From the IMG/VR virus record IMGVR_UViG_3300045974_000399, positions 1-64,000 of that record: DNA of 64,000 nt; one strand, written 5' to 3'. This stretch comes from a virus. Shown here in pieces: positions 43,684-52,324 of the stretch. Under the pieces are notes generated by a model. The model was not told the DNA's origin. It searched no databases and saw nothing but the letters and a program-made list of their open reading frames with translations. The first letter of the stretch is position 1. Each line of letters starts with the position of its first letter. A program made the position numbers and the translations under genes.

Positions 43684-44583
43684 TTATTTAAGCTCAAAAT
43701 CAATCTGCAACAGTGCCGCGGAATTACCAGAAGCCAGACGTATTCGGTCAAGGATGGATTTTACTCCAGCTTCTTCTTCAACCTGCTCACGGACGTACCA
43801 CTCCAGGAATATGCAGGTGGCAGCGTCAGTTTCCCTAGCCAGGAAATAAAGGTCGCTTATCTTACGAGTAATCATCTTCTCGTGCTGTAATGCAGCCATG
43901 AAAAACTCTTCGAGACTACATGGAGCGGTAACGATGGCTGGTTGCTCAGGTATGAAGACCATCCATTGTTTATCGAGCAGAAACTTGAACATCCCATCTG
44001 CGTGCTTTATCTCCTCCGAGTACTTATCCTTGAAAAACTTCTCGGTTCCAAATAGCCCTCGATTGTTTGCTACTCCGCTAAGCACCCAGTATAAGTTAGC
44101 AGATGCTATTTCGAGGCCAACCTGGAGATTGAGAAGATTGAGCAGCTCAACATTCGTGGGCGTGATATCCACAGTACACCCACACGGGTTGTATCCTTTT
44201 CCCATTCCTTCAGGGGGATTTAAGAATGGATTATCCAAAACAGGTTCCGGAGGTGCTGGCTCGGTCTCACAAACTGGAGCAGTGCACTCAGGAGCTGGCT
44301 CACATACAGGAGCAGGTTCAGGACAAGTCTCACAAACTGGAGCAGGTTCAGGGTAGGGCACGTTATCAGTTATGAGTTCCTCGGGGACTACAGCCGCAGG
44401 TGTCTCAATTACTTCCAGCCTTTCAGAAGCCTCCCGTAGCTCGTCCAGTGAAATCGGTCTTAAGCTTAGCGCTCCATCCTGCTCTGGGATATCACCCATG
44501 CTTGTAGGAGCAGTAACGAATACCTCTGCAGAGGAAAACTCTGCATCTCCGTATAAACCTTGCAGTATTGCTTTCTTCATCAT
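43684..44583 (-). CDS. ferritin with Cys/Pro-rich N-terminal extension
   Basis: Residues 142-299 form a complete four-helix ferritin subunit like bacterial FtnA. LLNLQVGLEIASANLYW carries Glu158, YSEEIKHADGM carries Glu191 and His194, LQHEKMITRKI carries Glu235, and WYVREQVEEE carries Gln267 and Glu270. These match the ferroxidase ligands of FtnA (Glu17, Glu50, His53, Glu94, Gln127, Glu130). Ferritins oxidise Fe2+ and store ferric mineral in 24-mer cages. The first 141 residues are extra: a charged N-terminus, then a Pro/Glu/Cys linker (CETCPEPAPVCEPAPEC type) with seven Cys. The gene sits among head genes. A virion role is inferred. Confidence 0.93.
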   Translation of the reverse strand: MMKKAILQGLYGDAEFSSAEVFVTAPTSMGDIPEQDGALSLRPISLDELREASERLEVIETPAAVVPEELITDNVPYPEPAPVCETCPEPAPVCEPAPECTAPVCETEPAPPEPVLDNPFLNPPEGMGKGYNPCGCTVDITPTNVELLNLLNLQVGLEIASANLYWVLSGVANNRGLFGTEKFFKDKYSEEIKHADGMFKFLLDKQWMVFIPEQPAIVTAPCSLEEFFMAALQHEKMITRKISDLYFLARETDAATCIFLEWYVREQVEEEAGVKSILDRIRLASGNSAALLQIDFELK

Positions 44584-44589
44584 GCACCC

Positions 44590-44994
44590 CTATTTCTTCT
44601 GTGATAGTATTACTTCGTATATGAGGTTTGACAGGATCTTTCCCTGCTCAAGTAGCTTCTTATTACCTTTTGCGGCAGCCAGATTTATCAGTACGCCTGA
44701 CTGTCTGTATCTCCTGGCTACATCCACTTTATCCCGATGTTCCAAGTAGTTTATTATTTGGTTCCGTTGAAAATCCGTAAGCTTTTTTAGGTCTTTCGGT
44801 AGATCTACTTCAGGTAGTACATCAGATATCTCGTAGCTGAGTATTGGGGTTGCCCATGCTTCTGTGAATGTCTTCTGGGCAACGTTGGACCAAGGCTTAC
44901 CCCTTCGATCATAGAGGTCTTTGGCCCATTCTAAAACTTTGGCCCGAGTATACCCCTGTCTTTTAAGCTGGAGTATTTTGTCGTACAGCTTCAT
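44590..44994 (-). CDS. 134-aa protein with a small repeated N-terminal domain
   Basis: The first 50 residues (YDKILQLKRQGYTRAKVLEWA then GKPWSNVAQKTFTEAW) match the start of the gene at 57314-58198. The shared part looks like a small helical domain. The rest is helical and basic, with a central PILSYEISDVLPEVDLP. GAGG precedes the ATG. Function unknown. Confidence 0.6.
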   Translation of the reverse strand: MKLYDKILQLKRQGYTRAKVLEWAKDLYDRRGKPWSNVAQKTFTEAWATPILSYEISDVLPEVDLPKDLKKLTDFQRNQIINYLEHRDKVDVARRYRQSGVLINLAAAKGNKKLLEQGKILSNLIYEVILSQKK

Positions 44995-45004
44995 AAGCGC
45001 CTCG

Positions 45005-45439
45005 TCATCCTGTTATTTTTAGAACTTTGAGGGCTATCGGGAAGATAAATGACTCGCCCCACGGAATCTCTTTTTCTGTGAGCTTGAAGGGTGGCAGCCC
45101 ATAACGCGCTAAGATGTCTGGAAGAAAATCCTTCTCGAATATCTCCCAAAATCCGTAGATAATCCCAAGCTTTACCCCGAACTTCCTAATGCTAGTGGCA
45201 AGGGTTTCAGCTACATCCTTAAGGTCTACTCTACTTAAGGTATTTTCAGCTATTTCAACCATGGCCTTATACTTTATTTCCTTAGTGGGAAACTTCTTGA
45301 CCATGTACTCCCATATCTTAGGGAGAGCTTTAGCAAGGGCCAGGATAATGAATTTCTTTGCATTGTTAAGAAGTAGCTGCTTGACTTGAATGCTAAGAGC
45401 AACCTCTTTATGAGTATACGTACACCTTGCTACACGCAT
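45005..45439 (-). CDS. 144-aa helical protein of the head cluster
   Basis: GGAGG before the ATG. It is mostly helical, with an amphipathic N-terminal stretch (KQLLLNNAKKFIILALAKALPKIWEYM). No family is recognised. Confidence 0.55.
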   Translation of the reverse strand: MRVARCTYTHKEVALSIQVKQLLLNNAKKFIILALAKALPKIWEYMVKKFPTKEIKYKAMVEIAENTLSRVDLKDVAETLATSIRKFGVKLGIIYGFWEIFEKDFLPDILARYGLPPFKLTEKEIPWGESFIFPIALKVLKITG

Positions 45440-45450
45440 CTGGATTCCTC

Positions 45451-45876
45451 CTATATTTCCCCTCGGTAAGGTGGAAATAGCATACTGGGGGTCTTAGCTT
45501 CATACTCAGGGAGAACGTCATCTTCCTTTGGCTTCATTTTCTTCTTTGCTTCAAGCTCAACTATCAGATCCCTAGGCATGTCTCGTATTTCATCTTCATG
45601 CAATGCCCCACAAAATAGCTTTACTTTAATCTGTCTAGCAACGTCACGGGTCTCAACAGGCAGTTCTACATCCATATCATCGTCTACTCTGCCCAAAGGC
45701 CGAATACGATTTTTATTTCTGAGGTTACCTTTTTTTGTTGTAGGAAAATCTTTAACGTCATACTTAGCGTTATCGTTAGACGGGAGATCTCCATTGGACG
45801 GTGTGTTATTAAACGCGGGACGAGGAACCATTGGAGTAGGGGTGTTATACGCTATAACTACCGAGATTATACGCAT
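45451..45876 (-). CDS. 141-aa hypothetical head-cluster protein
   Basis: First gene downstream of the late promoter-like element at 45914-45928, with GGAG 9 nt before the ATG. The N-terminus MRIISVVIAYNTP is hydrophobic, the middle is Asn/Asp/Pro-rich and disordered-looking, and the last half is charged. No family is recognised. Confidence 0.6.
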   Translation of the reverse strand: MRIISVVIAYNTPTPMVPRPAFNNTPSNGDLPSNDNAKYDVKDFPTTKKGNLRNKNRIRPLGRVDDDMDVELPVETRDVARQIKVKLFCGALHEDEIRDMPRDLIVELEAKKKMKPKEDDVLPEYEAKTPSMLFPPYRGEI

Positions 45877-45913
45877 GCTAGACTCCGAAGCCAGAGGGCA
45901 TCATAATTGACTA

Positions 45914-45928
45914 TACCTAAAATTATAA
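45914..45928 (-). promoter_or_regulatory. candidate late promoter upstream of head genes
   Basis: On the - strand TTATAATTTTAGGTA, a copy of the 15-bp late element, 38 nt before the ATG at 45876 and directly after the small adhesin-cluster gene. Short arms ATAATT/AATTAT flank it. Confidence 0.6.
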
Positions 45929-46114
45929 ACTTTCCGTTTTTTCTTTCAGACCAAACTTCTTGTTAGTAGGGTTAACCCAATAGCTATCTGGGTTACTAAT
46001 CCAGTCATAATACTCGGTCATTGTAACATCTATTAAGTCGGACGCCTTAGAAAGTGCCGAAGTAACCCTGCCCTGTATCTCACCGGTAGTCAAGTCAAAT
46101 TTTAAGCAGTACAT
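45923..46114 (-). CDS. 63-aa small protein at the end of the adhesin cassette
   Basis: AGGAG precedes the ATG. It begins MYCLKFDLTTGEIQGRV, the strand pattern of small tail-fibre-associated proteins. No enzyme motif. Its stop overlaps the promoter-like element of the head cluster. Confidence 0.55.
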   Translation of the reverse strand: MYCLKFDLTTGEIQGRVTSALSKASDLIDVTMTEYYDWISNPDSYWVNPTNKKFGLKEKTESL

Positions 46115-46122
46115 GTTTTCTC

Positions 46123-46722
46123 CTAAGGATCAAAGTGTATGGGATCTGCACCCAGTTTATAAACAAGCGCATTTATCTGGTAAAATCGCCTAAGCGTAAT
46201 AATCGGATTGTTTATCAGAGTAAAGGTATCCCAGTACAATGCCTTATACAATCCTGCTGGCCTAGGTGTAGAAAAATTTACCCAGTCTATTGTCTTGGTT
46301 AGATACGCATAATTGTGAGAGACATGGGTATACGCCAGCATGTATATGTTACCATTCACAAATATGTTAGGGCATGAACCAAACATATCAGGCAATTGCC
46401 TCTTCTCAAGCGGCTCCTCACTACTCATATCCACCTTCATCAGGTAAAACTTAGTATTTAAGGAATATATAACCGTCCAGACTTTTGGGCTTAGCTTCGC
46501 CCAAACCATGCCTCCATATAAGCCTTGACCCATATAGTAGTCTAGACCAGCACTAGTGTCAAGTGCGTCTTGTGCCGTAACAGGTTCATACTTCTGTACC
46601 TTTGAGCGCAATGAGAAGTAATCTAGGTTTTTTAGTACCCAAATCTTTCGGTTGTCGCTAGTGCCATAGTCTCTACAGTCTACCGCCAGACCACCTGGCC
46701 CTGAGATACGTCTCTGGAACAT
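46123..46722 (-). CDS. 199-aa adhesin-cassette protein
   Basis: The beta-rich, aromatic-rich sequence (YYMGQGLYGGMVWAKLSPKVWTVIYSL) resembles a propeller or beta-sandwich surface domain and is similar in flavour to the giant adhesin upstream, which ends 4 nt before it. It could be a separate fibre subunit or a split-off C-terminal part of that adhesin. No catalytic residues are visible. Confidence 0.6.
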   Translation of the reverse strand: MFQRRISGPGGLAVDCRDYGTSDNRKIWVLKNLDYFSLRSKVQKYEPVTAQDALDTSAGLDYYMGQGLYGGMVWAKLSPKVWTVIYSLNTKFYLMKVDMSSEEPLEKRQLPDMFGSCPNIFVNGNIYMLAYTHVSHNYAYLTKTIDWVNFSTPRPAGLYKALYWDTFTLINNPIITLRRFYQINALVYKLGADPIHFDP

Positions 46723-46726
46723 AAAA

Positions 46727-49700
46727 TCACCATGACCTTAGTAAATAAACATACGCCATGTAAAAATCTTTGTTCGCGTCACTTCTACTGAAATAGATAC
46801 GACCAAGGAGTTCATCAAATATAACCACATTCGTCTGTAAAGTATTAGAGTATATATCCGTGATGCTAACAGCTGACGCAGGGGACAGTATCGAAAACTT
46901 ATCCCCGACACTGGGTGTAGACGAGAATGGGTCGCAGGTGAATAGCTTAAGAGTGCTATCGTAAGCAATTATCTTTCGTGTCTCACCATTCCACTTAAGG
47001 TAATTGCCTAGGTAGAAATTATACCCTTTTGCTACCTCTGTAGAGTCAGTTATAATTGATCCGGAGTCTATAACAGCTGATATGTTCTGATTCAACAGAT
47101 AGTCGGTTAAGTATGCGTGATACCCTGTTGACTTATCTAAGAAATAAAATTCAGAGTCACCACCAAAATCAGCACGAAGCCACTTGTCCATGTGTAATGC
47201 TCTAGCTTCTATAGTGGTATAGGGTATCCAACTTACTGTTCCTGAGTTTATCTTGAAATTATTAAACCGTGTAGCAGTAGATGGAGTAGAACAATATATA
47301 TTTACCCTCATGTCATTCCATACTTGCATCGTAGTTATACTAAATGATACCCAAGCTGAACTGGTGCTATTCCAGTAGTAACCTGTGAATATATTGGATG
47401 ACCTAGCTAGTCTGAACTTGGTTGTTGTATCCGCAGTAACTACCTGAGTACCTACCTGAGATCCAGAAGCTAACCACTGATAAAAGGTAAACCGATGATT
47501 CTGTAGAAATACCCCAATAGCATATCCCGTCTTGACGTCTACAACCCTTAGACCAGACCAGTTAGTGGTTCCATCATTAGAAATGCTAGGAACGTCTATC
47601 TGAATATCGAAGTCACCTTCCAAGCTATACACACTAGTACAAGACGCGGTCTGCCCTGCAGTAAACTGGAGAGCTCCGGCAGTTAGCAGTGGGGCAGTAC
47701 CTGAAGTTGTCCATCTTGAGGTATTCGGCACTTGACCTGTACTGTCAGTAAAGTACTCATCCCCAGGTTCTACGTTCTGTGTTGACTGCGTCACAAGATC
47801 ATAGGTTTCAAACATCTGACGGGCATCCGCAAAGTAACTGACAAGTCTAACCCCTGTTAGGTATTGCTGGTTGTCTTTTATGAAACCATTCTTAACCGCG
47901 CCAAACTCATACCGGTCGGTATTGGCAAACGTTAGATTTTCATTCAGTGGGTTGGGCTGACAGCGTATCTGGATCTCATCAAACATATCCTGCCAATCAG
48001 CATGAACAGGTCGGCCACGCATTGTAAGCATGTTGGAAGTCCAGTCTACTCTAACCCACTTTTCGTAAACGGTATCCCAAGAGTATCTAGAGTAGTCCAT
48101 CTCGTGGTGACTGTTAGGGTACCCCTTCCAATCGTTGTAACTATTACCGGACCACCACGTGCCATGACCAAAAGCGATGATATGCTTCTTATTGATTACC
48201 CCTGTAGCCATCCGAGCACCCTCATTGTATGAAGATAAAGGCAGTGGGTACTGCTGACAAGCCCATGTAACCAGGGTAGGCTCATACACATATATTCTAT
48301 CCACTTTTATGCTATCATTATTACTTCCCTGATACTCATCATATGCGGTGGTTGTGCTGTTGTCGAATAGGAAAGCTGAGGTAAAGGTTTGGTCAGGGTT
48401 ATCATGAAAGTACCCACACCGAGTTGAAGTATTGTTTACATGTGGCCGTTGACTGAGAATGGTAAAGTCGGCAGGGTCAATTGTAACCATCTTGGTCTGA
48501 CCAATAACGTGTAGATAGTTGTCTATTGTCCGTATAACTGAACCTGCTCGGCTAACACGCCTGCAGTCATTTACTACCTTGGTGGTAAGATTTATGTAGT
48601 TTACTCGTTTGTCTACCTCACCAATGTTTACCCGATAGTCTAATACTTTGAACTCGTATCCTTTTTCGTGAGATTGATCTTTCAAGAAAGCAGCAATTCC
48701 CACATATAGGTCACCCGCTATAGTCTGAGTGCTGGTACCAATATTTGTCCAAGTACAATCACCATCAGGAACATATAACTCATCCAGACTGTAAAAAGCT
48801 TGTACCACGTTCGCCGAATCTCGGGTAAGCTTGAGATGTATAACTTGGAGCGTGTTAGAAGTCCTGACCGAAGGGTCCTCATAGTGAAGCTCTATACTTG
48901 ATAAGCATCCAGGATAACTCCCAGGATTATGATAGAAAGAGTCATACGCAGATAGACGATAGTAAGAATATGCGTCCACGTTGTTGAAATATCTGTAATT
49001 CGTGAATCCTGCTGTAGTAGGCTCCCACTCTTGCGAAGCAACAGAATCCAGGGTTACCCAGGTTGTTCCATCCATACTACCTGACAAGGTCCAGGAATAC
49101 AGCTGATAGCTACCTGACCTATCAGTAGGGTTAACCAAAGCGTACTTGTTTATTACCGTAGGAGCGTTAAATTTCCACTGTGTATACCCACCTGTGCTGT
49201 TAACCTGCCAGTAGTCGTTATTAGACGTCCAGGCGTTTGCAGGACCAGACAGATTACCTGAGTTATAGGCACCATTAGCTGTGATGGCTAAATTCGAGGT
49301 ATTAACAAGGCCGCTCTTAACTACCGCTGTAGCATCGGTAGTTGATACTCCAGATACGGTAGACAATGCCTCTGCCACCATCTGGGTGCCTACCCTGTTC
49401 ATAAGCACGGATTTATGCGTGTAGTTATTATTGGTGGGCGTAGGTATCGCTACTAAGCCAATACGCTGGTTTAGGTGCCGGGCATCGTACTTTAAGGCCA
49501 TTGTAACTTCAAAGGGGCCTGAGCGAAGACGCTGCGCCAAGAAGGTAGGGTGAAAGACAGTTCCTCCTATATTTCCACCGTTAGGCTGAATATATAGACT
49601 ACTATCAGCCATACGAAAGAATCCACACCGATGCTGTATCAAAGACCAGTTATTTACTGTATAGGCGTTGAAGTTGGCAATACCGTTGAACTGACTTCGG

Positions 49701-51370
49701 TCTTGAATGCCAATGCGCTCCATAATTATCATGGAGCTATCTTGACACAGAACAATTTCGTCAGTATCAGCCAAATAATTTCCCCAGCTATAATACTTGC
49801 AGAGACCATCAGACCGCTCTACTACACCTGAAGAGAAAAGCCATAAGTCAGGGGAATGTATCCAGCTTGGCGTAAATATATAGGAAACTAGGTCAAGAAT
49901 TGAAACCAAGCACTCATTTCTATGCCAGATGAGCATTGTCTTATTGTCAAGTATGATAGCGTGATGCGCTACATAAGGTGCAGTAGCAACCTTAGTCTCA
50001 ACTAGAGTGGCAACGGTACCATCACCTGAAACATAACTGTAGATGTCTCTTTGATTATTTCTAGCATCAATGGCAAAGAACCTGTCGAAATAATCAACTA
50101 CGGTATCATACACAATATACAAGGCTTTTCTTGACCCTGGAAGGGCAATGTTACCACCACCTGTATCTAGGTTTTCAAGACAAGTGAATAGTCTTTCATC
50201 CCAGTTATATCGAGTGGAAAAAACTACCCAGTCTCTAGATCCGAATTTTCCAAACAAAGTCTCTGCATGGACAACGTTTGACCAATCGGTATCATAGTAA
50301 TGATGAGCGGGTCTTAAAATCCAGTCCTCTTTCTGAACCCAGTACAAAGCGGTGCTCATCCCAGCTATGTCATAGAGGTTTTCACCTGCGTCAATATATA
50401 GTGAGAACTTGGCCCTGTTCATATCCAAAGGGGTAAAGGGATAATTCTTAGCCCTAACTTGAAATGCTTTCATGTACCCTACAGTAGGATTATTCAGGTC
50501 ATAAAAGTCAATGGGGTTAGTCGCGGTTCCATCCGTTAGTCTCCAGCGTTTACCCCATACCCTACCAAGAGTGCTAAAAGGGAAGTACTTAATCGGTCCG
50601 AAGTAGTCAAAGGAAATAGACTTCCAGCCCCAGCCAACCCAGCTACCTAGGTTGTCCTTGCTACCAAGGCCAATAATTCCAGTGTCATATCTGAGATGTG
50701 TCCAGTCGAAAGACAGATCTCCAACGTTACCTACGGTGGATCCATACCACTGCCACTCTAGAGTAGTATTAGCAGACTCATCTGGCATTATATCATTTGA
50801 GAGGATTGAATCAAAAAGACGATATGAACTATACCTACTACCATCTCGGAACAACTGCCAATAAAGCATCCAGTTAACCGTGGTGCCATAGCCATAGTTC
50901 TGACGAGAAGTGGTTACATAGATATAGTAGAATACGGTTAGGGTTGTTTTGTCATCTTGAACTAAAGGAGTGGTAAGAACAGTGTAACAATACGCGGAAG
51001 TACCAGAACCGCTGGTAGCTATACCAATTGTATTTACCGTTCTAACGGTACCTACCGCAGGGGCTAGAAAGGTAGTCTGAAACTTCCAGCGCTTATATGA
51101 ATCCTCACGAGATGGCCAAAGCGCATTGGCTATAACCACGTTAGGTATAACTGTGTCGGTGTACTTTGGTAAAACAGTATTTGTGCTAAGGCATACATAA
51201 GGTATAGCATTACCATTACGCATTGAGTTACCCAATCTACGGGTTCCCTCATCTAGCCAGAGGTTAGGCTGGGTGTGGTCAAATATGGTTTCACCATCAC
51301 GCGTCGCTACCACCCTGACGATACCCTTGGCAGAAAAACCAGCCATACTAAATAATACTTTTGGATCCAT
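46727..51370 (-). CDS. giant 1547-aa virion adhesin with F5/8-type C domain
   Basis: The largest gene in the window. The N-terminal 100 residues (VLFSMAGFSAKGIVRVVATRDGE) look like an attachment part. The body is a long series of beta-domains rich in Trp, Tyr and Asn. A discoidin-like (F5/8 type C, CBM32-type) domain lies at about 695-828: residues with ITANGAY, QWKFNAPTVINKYAL, WTLSGSMDGTTWVTLDS and YYRLSA are typical of the family, which binds sugars. A concanavalin-like strand set (GDFDIQIDVPSISNDG, about 1250-1340) follows later. By inference it is a receptor-binding or cell-wall-binding fibre. The long Tyr/Trp stretches give it a base composition different from the head genes. Confidence 0.8.
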   Translation of the reverse strand: MDPKVLFSMAGFSAKGIVRVVATRDGETIFDHTQPNLWLDEGTRRLGNSMRNGNAIPYVCLSTNTVLPKYTDTVIPNVVIANALWPSREDSYKRWKFQTTFLAPAVGTVRTVNTIGIATSGSGTSAYCYTVLTTPLVQDDKTTLTVFYYIYVTTSRQNYGYGTTVNWMLYWQLFRDGSRYSSYRLFDSILSNDIMPDESANTTLEWQWYGSTVGNVGDLSFDWTHLRYDTGIIGLGSKDNLGSWVGWGWKSISFDYFGPIKYFPFSTLGRVWGKRWRLTDGTATNPIDFYDLNNPTVGYMKAFQVRAKNYPFTPLDMNRAKFSLYIDAGENLYDIAGMSTALYWVQKEDWILRPAHHYYDTDWSNVVHAETLFGKFGSRDWVVFSTRYNWDERLFTCLENLDTGGGNIALPGSRKALYIVYDTVVDYFDRFFAIDARNNQRDIYSYVSGDGTVATLVETKVATAPYVAHHAIILDNKTMLIWHRNECLVSILDLVSYIFTPSWIHSPDLWLFSSGVVERSDGLCKYYSWGNYLADTDEIVLCQDSSMIIMERIGIQDRSQFNGIANFNAYTVNNWSLIQHRCGFFRMADSSLYIQPNGGNIGGTVFHPTFLAQRLRSGPFEVTMALKYDARHLNQRIGLVAIPTPTNNNYTHKSVLMNRVGTQMVAEALSTVSGVSTTDATAVVKSGLVNTSNLAITANGAYNSGNLSGPANAWTSNNDYWQVNSTGGYTQWKFNAPTVINKYALVNPTDRSGSYQLYSWTLSGSMDGTTWVTLDSVASQEWEPTTAGFTNYRYFNNVDAYSYYRLSAYDSFYHNPGSYPGCLSSIELHYEDPSVRTSNTLQVIHLKLTRDSANVVQAFYSLDELYVPDGDCTWTNIGTSTQTIAGDLYVGIAAFLKDQSHEKGYEFKVLDYRVNIGEVDKRVNYINLTTKVVNDCRRVSRAGSVIRTIDNYLHVIGQTKMVTIDPADFTILSQRPHVNNTSTRCGYFHDNPDQTFTSAFLFDNSTTTAYDEYQGSNNDSIKVDRIYVYEPTLVTWACQQYPLPLSSYNEGARMATGVINKKHIIAFGHGTWWSGNSYNDWKGYPNSHHEMDYSRYSWDTVYEKWVRVDWTSNMLTMRGRPVHADWQDMFDEIQIRCQPNPLNENLTFANTDRYEFGAVKNGFIKDNQQYLTGVRLVSYFADARQMFETYDLVTQSTQNVEPGDEYFTDSTGQVPNTSRWTTSGTAPLLTAGALQFTAGQTASCTSVYSLEGDFDIQIDVPSISNDGTTNWSGLRVVDVKTGYAIGVFLQNHRFTFYQWLASGSQVGTQVVTADTTTKFRLARSSNIFTGYYWNSTSSAWVSFSITTMQVWNDMRVNIYCSTPSTATRFNNFKINSGTVSWIPYTTIEARALHMDKWLRADFGGDSEFYFLDKSTGYHAYLTDYLLNQNISAVIDSGSIITDSTEVAKGYNFYLGNYLKWNGETRKIIAYDSTLKLFTCDPFSSTPSVGDKFSILSPASAVSITDIYSNTLQTNVVIFDELLGRIYFSRSDANKDFYMAYVYLLRSW

Positions 51371-51382
51371 GTCATGCTCCCT

Positions 51383-52312
51383 TTATACGATAACTTTAGC
51401 TTCCATACTGTATATCGTTAGCCGTCTAGCGGAGTAGCCTGCAACAGCCACCGCGTTAATATTTTCAACTACTGTTTCTATTATGCACTCATAGTTTGCT
51501 ACCGGTCTAACTTTACTTACGATTGATCTTGGATGTGCCTCAAGAAAATTAGCTGTATCAGTAATAAAGAACTGAATAGGTTCACTGCTTAACCTAACTA
51601 GCTTTCTATTAGTGTAACCGGCTAAAAACGCATCCAGAGTGTCCTCAACTGAAACCAGAAATGGAGTATTGATTTCTTCTTTTCGGCTCTCAGTTGTTAT
51701 CTCAAGTATTGTATAGACCGTAGTAAAAGAGTACTTGGCATAGGCTTTAACTCGCCAGTCTAACCAAGTATTCGTTGTTTCGCCAATCAATACGTCCTCT
51801 TCATAAACCTTATACCAAACTTTAACCCCATTATACTGTGGGGCAGCTGTCCAATAAAGACGATACCCCTCAGCAACAGGATTAACTGGTTTTGGCTGAA
51901 AGTCAGGCCAGTCATCGGTAACACTTCTATACTGTAGCCCCTTATACATCAGTCTGCTGGGCTCTATATAGACCGTAACACCCTTAAAGCGTGGATCAAT
52001 AGCATCCCACAATTGCAGTGGAGAAACAGGAAGTCCAAGCTCACCTGGTAGCATTTCTAAGCGCTGTATCTTAGCACCATTCTCGAAGTACAAGTATGCC
52101 TGAGGATTCTCATATGAAAGAGTAGGATGCTGGCCCTGGATTACCTTATACGGAGTACTCCAAGACCCATCATCAGTTGTCTTGATTATATAAATGTCTA
52201 AACCTATTGTGAATACTGCCCAGATTTTACCGTCAACAGTGGCAATATCACAAACATTTATTAGCTCAAGCATCTGCAGCATGTCATTATATGGCTGGCA
52301 GCATATCAGCAT
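51383..52312 (-). CDS. 309-aa adhesin-cassette virion protein
   Basis: AGGAGG precedes the start. Beta-rich, with YRLYWTAAPQYNGVKVWYKVYEEDVLIGETTNTWLDW in a fibronectin-type-III-like pattern in the middle (about 148-200). Lies between the attachment-domain fibre and the giant adhesin, and probably forms part of the same fibre. No enzyme motif. Confidence 0.6.
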   Translation of the reverse strand: MLICCQPYNDMLQMLELINVCDIATVDGKIWAVFTIGLDIYIIKTTDDGSWSTPYKVIQGQHPTLSYENPQAYLYFENGAKIQRLEMLPGELGLPVSPLQLWDAIDPRFKGVTVYIEPSRLMYKGLQYRSVTDDWPDFQPKPVNPVAEGYRLYWTAAPQYNGVKVWYKVYEEDVLIGETTNTWLDWRVKAYAKYSFTTVYTILEITTESRKEEINTPFLVSVEDTLDAFLAGYTNRKLVRLSSEPIQFFITDTANFLEAHPRSIVSKVRPVANYECIIETVVENINAVAVAGYSARRLTIYSMEAKVIV

Positions 52313-52324
52313 ATTGGTATCCTC

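Noticed and set aside
46123-51370. 46123-46722 as a frameshifted end of the giant adhesin
   Set aside because: The adhesin ends with a clear stop, a separate ATG follows, and no slippery sequence is visible at the junction. It could not be excluded as an old split.
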